DNA of 64,000 nt from Eimeria necatrix (taxonomy: Eukaryota; Apicomplexa; Conoidasida; Eucoccidiorida; Eimeriidae), in NCBI RefSeq assembly GCF_000499385.1, contig NW_013654673.1, positions 46,613 through 110,612 of the forward strand, read 5' to 3'. Made by a program: the position numbers and the translations under genes. Shown here piece by piece: positions 24,401 to 35,165 of this stretch. A model generated the notes under the pieces. That model saw only the letters and a list, made by a program, of their open reading frames with translations, made no database searches and had not been told where the DNA came from. The number at the start of each line of letters is the position of its first letter. Position 1 is the first letter of the stretch.

Positions 24401-25582
24401 CAACAACTGCTGTTGCTGCTGCAGCAGAGAGCTTGATCCGAGTTTCACCAAGTTCCCTGCAAGCTTTTTGATTACTCTACTGGCTCTGCTGCTAAAACTG
24501 TTCCCTCTTGCTGTTGCATTAGAAGTGGTGACGCCCCTTTCAGCCTGAGCTTGCTGGTGCTGCTCAAAACCACGGTCTGCTTCCCCACGAGCCGCCGTTG
24601 GTGGTACTGGCGCTGCGATTACTGGTGGCGTTCTATCACAACAAACGAGCGAGATAGCGCATCCCCTGAGGGGATGTTGCATAATCCTTCTATCCGCCAG
24701 TGCTCCAGCAACCTCAGAAACGAAGGCAGCAGAGAACGGCATCAGGCTCCCGTTTACACTTTCCACAAATAGGAACACGCACACATCTCGCAGGGGACGC
24801 CTACGTGTTTCGCTGCTTTTGGTAAGTCCTTGACACACATCGAGCAGGACCTCTAGAGTCACGCCACTGAGTGGCTGCGTTGAAACAGTTGCACCTTTTA
24901 CAGCCAAGGCTGCTTTTCTTGCTAGTGTATTCAACTGATGCTGCCGTTGGTGGCCGCCCGACTCAGCTGTAACTGATCCGCAATAGCTGCTGCTGTTCAT
25001 CATTTGCGCAGCAAAAAGGCCTTCTACAATTAGTGATGTCGTATCGTGTCGCTGTGACCTCTGATGGGATAAATTCCGCAGTATCTGTTGCGGCTGCTGG
25101 TGATCCAGGTTGAGCGCAGCCTGCAGTTGCTGAGAGAACAGCAGGGCCAGGCCTTCACACAGTCGGCCCTCAGGGTCATACCAAATCTGGTAGTCCACGC
25201 TGTTGTTGCTGCAGCACTGGCTGCTTTTGCGGATGTACTCATCTCCATTGTCATTCTGCTGAGAGGGCGCATTGCTGAAGCAGAAGCAGTTAGTGCTTTC
25301 GTCTTCGGGCAGCTGGCTAGCAATATTGCAGCACGACGTGTTGCTGCTGCAGCTCCTCGCAGACGCTGGTGTCACGCTGCAGCAGTGAGTATTCCCGCCG
25401 CAGCATCTGGTCAGAGCAGATTTGGTGGGCTGAGTAGAAGCTGAAGCAGGAACTGTTACAGGAGACGCAGTTGCTCTATTAGCAGCCGCTCCCGCAGGGG
25501 ATGCAGTGGAGAGTACTACCTCTTGAGCATGTCTGGAGAGGACCTGCAGGATAGGCTGGTTGAATCTGTAAATAGAAAACAT
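21485..25582 (-). CDS. TYW1: tRNA-Phe 4-demethylwyosine synthase TYW1 (radical SAM)
   Basis: TYW1 builds the tricyclic base of wybutosine at position 37 of tRNA-Phe, from N1-methylguanosine and pyruvate. Minus-strand exons 23725-25582, 23233-23381, 22983-23085, 22246-22601, 21904-22007 and 21485-21635 join in phase to 906 residues. The radical-SAM cluster motif CANRCLFC (Cys574/578/581) follows GTHSAVKLCRWT and GGCYKHTFYGIKS; later come WRWKADDP, HCALSLVGEPIMYP, TNAQHPDALR, VTQLYLSIDA, RTVFRLTLV, MIEIKGMTFCG, SEHEHSCCVLLAHKK and GQWHTWIDYPKF, in family order. Junction codons restore conserved residues. The third intron (22602-22982) starts GCAAGA, a GC-AG intron. The first ~500 residues, where animal and plant TYW1 carry a flavodoxin domain, are Ser/Gln/Ala-rich; only a weak CVFLFVE strand recalls it. 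The start is the first in-frame ATG; an upstream exon is possible. Confidence 0.93.
22602..22982 (-). other. GC-AG intron in TYW1
   Basis: The exon ends CGACTAG and the intron begins GCAAGA; the acceptor is TTGCAG. Using this GC donor gives the right phase and reconstructs KRLDKPVHRD, aligning to the family motif KKIDRPLFKD. Nearby GT sites give the wrong phase. Confidence 0.8.
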
Positions 25583-26513
25583 ACTGTGAAGAAACCATGT
25601 AGAAAAACGGTGACGAAGGCAACAAAAACAGCGATAAGCCCTCAAGGGAGCCCCGTAGTGCTGGGGCCACCCTTGAAGAAGAGAACACTCCGCTCCTACT
25701 CCAGCTGCTACTTCTCCCTCGGTTGCAGCATGGTACTAAATTACGTGAGAAACGTACTACCAATTTAGAGCAGAAGAAGTTGCTGTGGGGCCCACTTCCA
25801 GCGGCTGCAGCCCCAACACATGCAACCCGCCGCTAAAAAGAACAATAGAACTAGGACTGCAAAAAAATTGGCATGGGCTGTACAATAAAGTCTTTACATT
25901 ATTGCATAGTTCCTGAACTGTTGCCACCGTTCGGCATCAGCGGCCTCGCGGGAACTTCGATTCTCAGATCTCCTGTGCATTGAGTATCGTTGAGATCAAT
26001 TTGGCGTACTGTCGGTGACAGCAAAAGCAGCATCACCAAGAGATATGCTGCTCTGCATTCAGTTTGAGTGTGGCTCAGTTTCTTTGGATCGTGCCGAGCA
26101 GTAGATGCACAGGCCATCTGCAGCAGCAGAAGCAACAGCGGGAACACTGCAGACGAACTCGCAAAAACAAACAAGAACACAACGGCAACAGCAGAGGTTG
26201 ACCCGAAAGAATGGATCGGGAGCGCACACGACAGTCAGGGCGCAGCTGAAACAGCTGCAGGCACAGCGCATGTGTGAGCTGCCAAGGCGATTTGTTTCCC
26301 TGGATTCCCTAGAATATTGAAGGAATGGTGCATAAACGCGGGCTGCCGACCTGCAGATTGACCGTCAGCATGGACCCCGACAGCAGCAATAATAATAGCA
26401 GCTGCGCAGCCTGCTATAACAGGAACAAGCATATTTTAACGGAAGGACTTCTACGCAGAAGAGTAAAACGCCTGCTGCGGCGCCGGCAGTTGTAACAGCG
26501 AAGGCCGAGGCAA
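25583..26513. other. Divergent promoter region between TYW1 and LigA
   Basis: TYW1 (-) and LigA (+) start back to back, so both promoters should lie here. The sequence has scattered CAG/GCA triplets but no recognised coding unit. A plus-strand frame at 26068-26320 is only CAG-derived Ala/Gln/Thr text. Confidence 0.4.
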
Positions 26514-29500
26514 ATGCAGGACTCTTTAGCTTCACGAGTTTATCATTTGTCACAGATGCTGTTGCTGCTGCACTGCAGCAAGGTCGTTGCTACTGCTATC
26601 CAGCACCCTAGCTGCCCTGCCGAAAGCGCGGAGCACAAGCTGCAGCGGCTCATTCTACCAGCAAGTTGCTGTTTGAGAGCCAGAAGCATCGAGGCAGCAT
26701 CAGCGGCTTTCTTGGACATGCGGACCCCTGCCTTCAGGAATAGCGGAGCGTCTACTACGTTTTCGTGCAGCAGGCCGTTCCAAACTATTGCAGAGCAGCA
26801 GCTGCCAAAGCAGCAGCGGAACCAGCCTTCCTTAGCTAATGGCTTCCCCATAACCACTGTGATGACGTGCTTGAGGTGGCACGGGCTACAGTCAATGCTG
26901 AGGAGCAACATCAGTAGTAAAACCATCAGCGGCAACTGGAGAGGCAGCAAAGCCATCAGCACGAGATATTCGTATGGAGCCCCTGTTTTTGGAGGGGCTG
27001 CGCAGAACAGGCGCAATACTGAGGATGTAGCGGCCTCAACAGTAGCAGCGAACGCCCCCGTTGCAACGAATGCAACGGGGGAAGCTGTAGCACCCGCGGT
27101 AGCAGCGCCAGGGAAAGCGGCAGCAGCTGCTGCGCACACGCTTCTGTGCAGTAAAATTAATGAGCTGAATAAGGCCTACTATTCAGGGGAAGAGCCTTTG
27201 GCCTCAGATGAAGAGTTTGACGCTTTATGGCTGCGGTTAGGCGAACTGGAAAAGGTCAGCAGCAATAACAAGAGGAGCAGCAACACAAGTAGTTACTTCA
27301 GTAGCAGTAAAAGCAGTAGTGGCATCAGTGCAGCAACAGCTGCCGCAGAAACAAAGGGCAGTGTAAAACAGGAGCAGGAGTTATAAGCGGCTGCTGGCGT
27401 TACCCATCTCCACGTCAACGGAAGAACTGCTTATTGAATCCTCACTCATTTTTACGTCGCGAATTTAGTGCTGCCACACCCTCCTACCAGCTTTTACTGG
27501 TTGCCTGTTGTTGCAGAAGTATCCCGGACTTGGCGGCCCCAGCAGTCCTCTCCGGCGCATCGGCCACGGGACCCTTGGAACAGCAACAGCAGCAGGAAAC
27601 TTACAGCATGTGTCCCCGGTGCTATCTCTGGAAAGCGTTCATTCGCCTGGAGAGGCCAATACCCTTTTCGATCGACTCGACAGGTAAACATGCGAGGGGA
27701 GGTGTAGGGCTTGCGGTTAAAATCTACACATCCGGGGTCTGGGGTGTAAGGCCTGTTAATTTTTCGGCTAGGCTTTTGCCCTAGGGCCAACTGAAGAAGC
27801 GTGTGAGCACCCTACGGTCCTCAAAGGCATTCGCTAGCTTGCTGTTCGTGCTTCTGCGTTGCTTCTGCTTCTGCTGCTATTTCAGATTTGTTGCGAAGGC
27901 TTTGCACGGGGTGCTCAGGACGTCTGTGGGAAGAAGTCGAAGGCGCAAATGCATACTAAAAGCTGCAGCAGAAACAAATACTGCAGGCATTTTGTATGAG
28001 TCAGTTGCAGCAGCTCCTGCTACAGCAGCAGTAGCAGAGGCCACAACTACAGTGCCTGCCGCAACGGATGCTGCTGCTGGAGGGGATGTGTTTGCTGAGG
28101 CGTTGCTGATGGAGCCTAAAGTGGACGGACAGAGCGTATCTCTCACGTATGAGCTAAGCAGTAGCAACACCAATAGCGGCGATAATACTGGCGGAGGCAT
28201 TCTGCGTTACAGGCTGGTGAGGGCACTGACAAGGGGCGACGGACGGCGGGGTGAAAGCATAACGCAGAAGGCGCTGCAGATGGCGCATACGGGTGCTCTC
28301 CCTCTTGTAATTGATGTTCCTTCTACAAAGGAAACGAGGAGAGCAACTAGTGCATCACCAACAACTGCAGTGGCAGCAGCACCGAGTGCGGCACAAGGGG
28401 TATTTGGCATGCCGCGCACGCTAGAGGTGAGGGGCGAGGCCTATATGTGCTTATCTGCGCTTTCTGCACTAAACAAAAGAAGAATGATGGAGGGACTGAA
28501 GCCGTTTTCGACCCCAAGGCAAGGCAACACATAAAACATAGCGTCGATACGCGCTACTGTACGAAGACAACTTAACAGATACTGACACGGGGAGACGGAC
28601 ACAAATGCGTAGGAGCAGACTGGCAAGGATAGTTGAAATATTGGTTCGAGAGGCTTGCTTAGATATTTGGCATCACGTATATGCTCGAAAAAGAAGCAAA
28701 GATACGTGAAGACGACACAAAGAGACGTCCGGAAGCAGAGCACACTGCTCTGCTTCCGGACGTCTCTTTGTGTCGTCTTCACGTATCTTTGCTTCTTTTT
28801 CGAGCATATACGCTGCAGCCACGAAAAGGCAGCGTAGCCGTGTACTGTTACTACACTCAGTTCTATTGCTATTACTTTTGTTGCTGTTGGTGGCGCAGGC
28901 ATGCCGTTGTGGGAATGCTGCGACGTCTTGACGAAGAGGCAAATTGTGCCATTCGCTTCTGTGCTTATGCCCTGGTTGGGGCATCGGACAGTGCACTGTC
29001 TGGACACCAGAATGACCATCAGGACACTCACAGAGCCAGTATATCGGCAGTAGCTGCGGCTGCAAGTGCGGCGGGTAATGCTGTTGCTGGAGTCACTACG
29101 CAACTTGAGCTTCTGCAGCGGCTCCAGCAATGGGGGTTTGAAGTGTTGTTGCCACACTGTCCTTTGGTAGTCGGACGCAAAGACGCTCTGAAAGCCTTCA
29201 GTGAGCAAAGCCGATGTCATGAAATATATATGTCAAACCTTGGAGCTCTTCACGCTGCTACTGCTGGTGCGCCTCATGCTAATGGCGCCAGCCGTCATCA
29301 TGGATGTAATGCAGATTCAGCGCCCCTTGGCGGCGGTGCAATCAACCCAGCATCTGTTGGCGGCGGTGTCACTAATTCAGCACTTTTTGGCGATGGCACT
29401 TCTTATGTGTCCGGTGCGGCTCGTGAACGCTCCGCTGGAGCAAGTAGCCCTCGTACGGCAGGGGCTAGTTTAGCAGCGGATTGTTCCTTTCAGCTGGAGG

Positions 29501-31510
29501 ATATCCCTTGTGACGGTGTGGTGTTTAAGGTAAATTCGCTGCCGCTGCATCAGCGCCTAGGCAGCACTGCGAGAGCGCCGCGCTGGGCCTTTGCTTTGAA
29601 ATTCGCAGCAAAGGTTTCCAAGACGAAAGTTGTAGGGATTGAGTGGACCGTTGGGTCTTCAGGTGTATGCACGCCCGTTGCGTTGTTGCAGCCAGTGTTG
29701 CTGGGGGGTGTTTTGGTTGCGAGGGCTTCCTTGCACTCCCCACAGGAAGTGCGAAGAAAAGACGTCAGAGTTGGGGACTGGGTTCACTTACAGTTGAAGG
29801 GGGAATCTGTACCCCACATAGTTGCGGTTGATCTGGAGGATAGGGAGGAAGGGGCAGAGCCTGCCCTACTGCCTTCAGCCTGCCCGTCCTGTGGCCGGGG
29901 CTTGATAGAGCGGTCATCGCCTACAGGCAAGCTTTCAAAAAGGTGCAAGCAGAGACTAGAAGCGAAGGACAGAAGTGACAGAAGAAGTGAAGAGTGCAGC
30001 GCAGCTAAAGTAGCTGTAGCCGCTCCTGCTGCTTCCAGTGTTCGTACATTTGTCGGAGAAGAGGCTGTAACAGGAGAAGGCGAAGGTGGAAGAGGGGACA
30101 AAGCATTCGGTGTTCTGTGGTGCCCTGGTGGATGGGCTTGTGCATCTCAACGTCTGCTGCGTTTGCGTCGTTTTTTTTCACGCGAGGGTGTCGCGGTGGC
30201 TGGGCTAGGACCCCGTGCCCTGGAGGCCCTCATAAGCCGAGGGTACTTGGAAGCTCCCAGTGATGCTTTCCACTTAGCTCAGGTGGACAGGCAAAGGACA
30301 GCAGCCGGAGAGAGTGGCATTGCAGGCTGGCCTGGGTGGGGACCTCAGGCTCGCGACGCATTGTTTAAAGAGATAGAGCAAGTTCAAGGCCGTGGTGTCC
30401 CGTTGCAGCAGCTGCTGTTCGCCCTGGGCATCCCTGGCATGGGCAGGAGAGCTGCAGCTGCTGTGTCACATCACGTTAGGACCATTGGTGGATTTTTGGC
30501 TCTTTTAGACAACCTCAGCGCATCTTGCCCAATAGACCGAATCCTACAGAACGGCCAAACACCTCAAGAGACCCCAAAGCTCACAGCCAGCCCACAAACA
30601 TCCCAGGACTCGCAGCACCCATTTGGCTGTAAAACAATGTTGCACACCCCGCAGAATATACCGATCCCACAGGGCTCTGAAGACCTACAGATGCTTGAGG
30701 ATCATCAGGTCTCCCGCGACGTAGATGGCCTCGAGTCTCGAGCGACGTTACGGGGTTTACATAGCCCAACGGGTGACCGATCTGAGCAAAGTTTGGATTG
30801 GACGCTGGCTCTTCCTGGGATCGAGCTGTCTCTTGTGAAGGAACTCCGAATGTTTGCAAATGACAAAAGGAATAGACAGCAGCTGATAGAAGTGACGAAG
30901 GTCCTGCCTGTTCACCCCGAGACTACAGCAGGGTAACCGTTTCGTGTTGCTTGCCCACTATTACAGGGCATGCGCCAACTGAAAGTTGCTGGCGCCGCTT
31001 GTCATTTTGTTTTAAGTGAAGCTTTTTTCGGAGCTCGAGGGGTATGCCATGTTTTCTTTGGACTGTCTAGGGATGAGTCGACCTTAAGTTTAGTGAAGTT
31101 CGGTAGACATGCACAAAAGTGAAGGCACACAGGAAAACAGCCAACTAAACGAACAGCCAGGGCACGCACGCACAGCGACTGGTAAACAGCCGGAAAAGTA
31201 AATAGGGAAGAACACAGAAGTGCAGGAACGTAGGAAAACATGCACAGCCAGACCTGCACTAGATGAGAGGGTAGACTGGGGCTTGCCAAAGGCAATGTAG
31301 AACGTTTCCAGTCCTCCTCCACGGCGTGATACGCATCGCATTCACTGAATGCTCAGCCCTTTTTGATAGGCCGAAACAACCCTTGTTCGTGTTGCGGATT
31401 AAATCGCTGGTGGCTCTTCTTCGCGAAATCACCTCAACGGTCCTCCAGGGCTATGCGGCCACATCACAGAAGCCATCAAAGGCAAAAAAAACTTGCTCGT
31501 CGCAGCATAG
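26514..31510 (+). CDS. ligA: NAD+-dependent DNA ligase LigA (bacterial type), probably apicoplast-targeted
   Basis: The enzyme seals nicks in duplex DNA using NAD+ as adenyl donor. Exons 26514-27254, 27517-27683, 27886-28518, 28899-30900, 30967-31102 and 31449-31510 join in phase to about 1246 residues; bacterial LigA has about 670. In order: a hydrophobic, basic N-terminal leader (MLLLLHCSKVVATA follows the first Met by 14 residues) and about 190 low-complexity residues; NAD-binding domain Ia (INELNKAYYSGEEPLASDEEFDALW); HVSPVLSLES; the adenylation motif KVDG (Lys381); TRGDG; LEVRGEAY; CDGVVFKVNS; WAFALKFA; the OB fold; a zinc finger (Cys842/845/922/928); helix-hairpin-helix repeats (LFALGIPGMGRRAA, LALPGIELSLVKEL); and a shortened BRCT (GVCHVFFGLSRDE, GHITEAIKGKKNLLVAA). 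Odd points: the third intron has a GC donor, insertions split several domains, the usual domain Ia His is Ser, and the BRCT end is missing or in an unseen exon. Confidence 0.92.
28519..28898 (+). other. GC-AG intron in LigA
   Basis: The exon ends FSTPR with AG|GCAAGG; the acceptor is GGCGCAG. The join gives STPRHAVVGMLRRLD, aligning to the LigA motif NPRNAAAGSLRQLD. No GT site nearby preserves this motif. The intron contains the perfect palindrome 28676-28812. Confidence 0.85.
28676..28812. repeat. Perfect palindrome, 67-bp arms with 3-nt loop, inside LigA intron 3
   Basis: 28676-28742 is the exact reverse complement of 28746-28812, with loop CAC. The arms contain CGTATATGCTCG at the outer end and TCCGGAAGCAGAGCA at the inner end. 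Not one mismatch is present over 67 pairs. In the pre-mRNA it would form a very stable hairpin between the GC donor and the acceptor. Confidence 0.95.
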
Positions 31511-33685
31511 GGGAGGTGTAGATGTGACAAAGCGCTGGCGTCTATCCCGTTCAATGTCTCGATTACCTCGAAGTGTCAAGTGCTTGAGAGCAGTACTCAG
31601 CCATTTATCCTTTGAAAGACACCTTGCCTATATTTTCTTTTTGCAGAGACAAAATACTCACCAGCGAGTTTACACTGGTGCCATTCAGACGAATCTTGGA
31701 GGGCGCACCTAGATGACTTTTGAGGCGCTTGACACTTTTTTCCGACGCACTCTGCAGCCCTCAACTTTGGCGCGGAGAGGATGCAGAGCCTTTACTGCTT
31801 GCACGGAGACTGAGAGTCTGATGTGAGGTCTACGCCGGAGCACATGTCTTTTCGCGCATGCGTAAAATCCATCAAATCATCATCCTTCTGCACTCTAGAG
31901 CTAAGCTTCTCATAGGCCGCAATACAGCTGTCTCCCCCTGCTGTAACGCCTTGATAATCTCGGCTCGTCTGTCCGTTTTTACCTTTTTCATCTCTTTGCG
32001 ACAAACCATTGCACCAAATTCATGGGTTGTGTGGCTTCTTAAGCGCAGACAGAGACCCCCTAACCAAAAGGCCTCGTGCAGAGGGCTTTCTCCACCGGCC
32101 AAAGTGGGACTGCTCACAGCATGGGAGAACAATTACAAGTAAAAGGAATTAGTCTGGAGAAGGGCATGGCACAAATGCCTCATGCGCATTGTCACCTGTG
32201 CTAACCTAAACTTGTTACTTAATTATTGATCCACGCTGTTGCCAGGCCCTCGTGCACGCTCGACGGGACGCGTGCTCGGCTTCTGAACAATTGCGACTGG
32301 AATCGCTAGAAGAAGGGATATTCCAGAGCCACCAACGGAGTCTTACAAGTTAATAAGAGGGATGCCGGTGAAGGGGATTGTAACAACCCGGCCTTAGGGC
32401 TTCGTCACGCTCCTAAGCATTAACATCAGCAGGGCCTCCACTCTGGACACAGTGCATGCAATGCTTTAATAGTGCTTTTGTTTAAAGGGAAATGTAGGAG
32501 TTTGCATCACGCTTGGAACAATGGCTGTAGGCGAAATGCGTCCAGCATCCCTCACCAGGTGTTTTTATGTTTGCAAAGGACATTGCCTGTGGAGCCGTTT
32601 TTCATAGGCATTCGCTCACCAGTTCTACGCCTCACAGTGGGTGCTGTTCTTTTGACCTTATGGTACCTTTTTCTGTTATCGCTTTCTTATCCCGTACTCC
32701 TGAAAATCGGATGGAACTAACTTCTCTCCGTCCTGGTCACTAAATGTTGCCTTCTTTTTCTTTCCAGACTCTAGCCACTCCTTAAACAGTTCGTACGAAG
32801 CTGCCTATAAAAGCCTTGTGAACTTATTAGGTAATATAATTCAGCGCAACTCCCGAATGCCCCTGGAACTCGTCTAAGCCGTGGGCGTATTTCTTACACA
32901 GCTTTAGCTGAGTCATAATCTCAGACAGAATACAACGCAAGCGTTATGGCTCATGGACTTGCTGGTTTATTTGCTGCTTTGATTTCTTTAAAGTGGTAGT
33001 CCGTGTACAGCACATTTTCCGCCTATGTCCATTCCCCAGTACACTTGGAGCAGTCCGGAAAACACTGCCATTACTGCCATTCATGTGCGCTGTAGACAGC
33101 CTCTCATCATGAAAAGATAGTTATTGAACCTGCGGTGTCTGGAAACTAGTCAAGAAATACTAGTGGTCGAAACCGGAGACAGTTGAGAATGCGTGCGGGG
33201 CAGGCTTCCCTAGCTTCCTGTGGAATATGGCTGACTGCACTGCTTCGTCAAGCCCTTTGGGGAGTTAAAACGCACTATAGAAAACTAATTCTTTAGATGT
33301 AGCCCACCTTCTGTAGAACCCAGTGTGTACATACATCGTTACAGCCACCAGCCCAAGCAAGGCACATGCGATCGCCATCCTTGCTGCTTCCTAGTCTTCG
33401 GCTGTATTGGCTATACATTTTGTTATTGCTTAGTAGCCACAGTGCTTGATCATCTGATTTGTAAAAGCAACAAAGCTTTTGAGGGTTTGCGACCCGTCTT
33501 CCAGCGGAACAGAGTGTAACAAGCGGGATCTGGGGCCTGACTGCATGTCCAGCTGCTGTTTCTTTCCTCCAGCAGGTTAAAACTTCCGAATCGGCGTTTA
33601 GAGTATTTCCTTATTGCATCTGTGGTTCCCGTAAGGGCTTGAGAAAAGCATAAGAACGACTGAACAAGGGAGTGCCGCTGGAACT
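31511..33685. other. Unassigned; possible small minus-strand coding segments
   Basis: Just past the LigA stop, 31646-31712 (+) has a good acceptor (TTTTTGCAG) and short open text that could be a last LigA exon, but I could not fit it in phase. On the minus strand 31792-32132 two overlapping frames look protein-like (GAMVCRKEMKKVKTDRRAEI and CIAAYEKLSSRVQKDDDLMD) but need a frame change with no acceptable intron. The rest, to 33685, shows nothing. Confidence 0.25.
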
Positions 33686-34417
33686 TCACGCAGCTCTGGG
33701 TCTGCCCTGCTTCTTTTTCTTCTGCATGACATTCTCCACCTTAGAATGACCCTGCTGTCTACTCTTCAGGGCCTCCTTAGAGGTCCTTCTCTTCGCATGC
33801 GGCGCATCAGCCCGTCTTCCTGAAGCTGCTGCTCAGCAGCAGACTTCCTGCTGCGCGTCCATCGTTCTTTTGCTGCTATAGCAACAAAGAGAGCACCTTT
33901 GGAGCAAGACTACCCATTTCAGCAGCTTTACTGCCTCCGGAGGTCTCCAAACGCCCTCACGCTTGCTTGTCTTTCCCTGCACCCCTACCGAAGTCGCCAG
34001 TGCTGTACAGCCCTCTCAAGGGACAATCACCGTCGTCTTCAGCAGCAGGAGGAAACCAGTGGCAACAAGACGCGTAAACACACTGTTGTTGATAGAGGTT
34101 GAGCAGTGCGAACAGTAGCTCGACTGAAAGCAGTTGTTGCATCATCAACAGCAGCAACAGCCTCAACGGCAACCTTCGTAGTAGCGGCAAAAGCAACGAA
34201 GCAGCAGCATAGCAGAAGGACTAGCAGTAGCGGAAACAACAAAAGCCGCATCATTGGGGGCAGCAGCTGCAATCTTTGTCTGTGTTCGGCGCCTCGAGCG
34301 TGAGACCCGAGGTGAGACTAGTACAGCACCTGCTCTTTTTATCTTGTAGAATGGGACAAGCGCGCTTATGGCCTGTTCGAGTGTACCACTTTTTGTGACT
34401 GAGTTCTTGAGCCCCAC
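33686..34417 (-). CDS. Possible small basic protein, C-terminal exons only (tentative)
   Basis: The minus-strand exon 33686-33819 follows a good acceptor (CAGCTTCAG) and ends in a stop; it encodes a strongly basic tail (GRRADAPHAKRRTSKEALKS, then VENVMQKKKKQGRPRAA) typical of a nuclear or nucleolar protein. It joins in phase 1 to an upstream frame whose donor lies at 34174 (GAAG|GTTGCC) and which is open to at least 34417, reading KSGTLEQAISALVPFYKIKR and an Arg/Ala/Ser-rich segment. No ATG was found, so at least one more 5' exon is needed. The terminal exon is more convincing than the upstream one. No family recognised. Confidence 0.3.
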
Positions 34418-35165
34418 AAGCTAAGCTACTATAACGAAGACAACGGGATAGCCGAAAAGCAAAATAGTGTAATTTGGTTTTTCGTGTACAGACTAAATTC
34501 TGAAGGAACACCGTTCAGTGGCTGGTTGAGTACTGAATACAGGCAGCTTGTACGTTTTACATATTGTCGAGAACTCCAATTTGTTATTTGGTTGTCAATC
34601 CTGCAGAAAGGATAATTAATGGGCGAAAAGTAACTTCCCCATCGCTGCTGCTGCTGCGCATGTATGCGGGACCTTGAGCCAACTGCAGCCAGTTTGGGCG
34701 CTGCTCGTCATTTGCCTACGCCTCGGGTTTCAACCTGTCTGCGCATGTTGAAGATGAAGTAGGCTTTTCTAGTAATTTTAAAATATTTCGACTGCCTGCC
34801 TACGTTGTTCGAAACACGTTATTTCTGTCTGCTCCATCATCGAATATTCTGGGCCTTTCCCGTTTGTTGTACCGTTGAGTTGCTGCCTTTGTTCTGTTCT
34901 AGCTTTCGTTTTTGCGGCGCTACTTCTCTGTCCATCTATTGTTTTCTGTGTTCCTTTGGCTTCTGTTGGTATTTGTGCGTGGCGTTTCTGTGCGTGCCTT
35001 TTTTACCTATCAACGTGTAGCTGCTTGTGTGTTAATGCATCTTGCTTCTGCTGCGACTGCATTACTTGCAGACCGAGGCTCCCTTGCTTTCTGCACCTTA
35101 CGTCTCAAACTTTTAATGGTTACCATTGAATTTGTTCCTGTGGACGTTTCAGACTCTTTCAGTCA
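34418..35165. other. Upstream region of PP2A B56; no gene recognised
   Basis: The plus strand is T- and pyrimidine-rich from about 34800, giving long open but hydrophobic/Cys-rich artefact frames. The B56 promoter and leader should lie here; missing 5' exons of the minus-strand basic protein may too. Confidence 0.35.

Noticed and set aside
23601..25444. Plus-strand open frames opposite TYW1 exon 1
   Set aside because: They are antisense shadows of the CAG-rich TYW1 coding exon.
28681..28837. Open frame through the LigA intron palindrome on both strands
   Set aside because: The identical frame on both strands is a consequence of the palindrome, and the LigA motif requires the segment to be spliced out.
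33957..34272. Leu-rich minus-strand frames resembling membrane proteins
   Set aside because: They arise from CTG/CAG triplet runs read as Leu; similar frames appear wherever CAG repeats occur and lack splice or start support.
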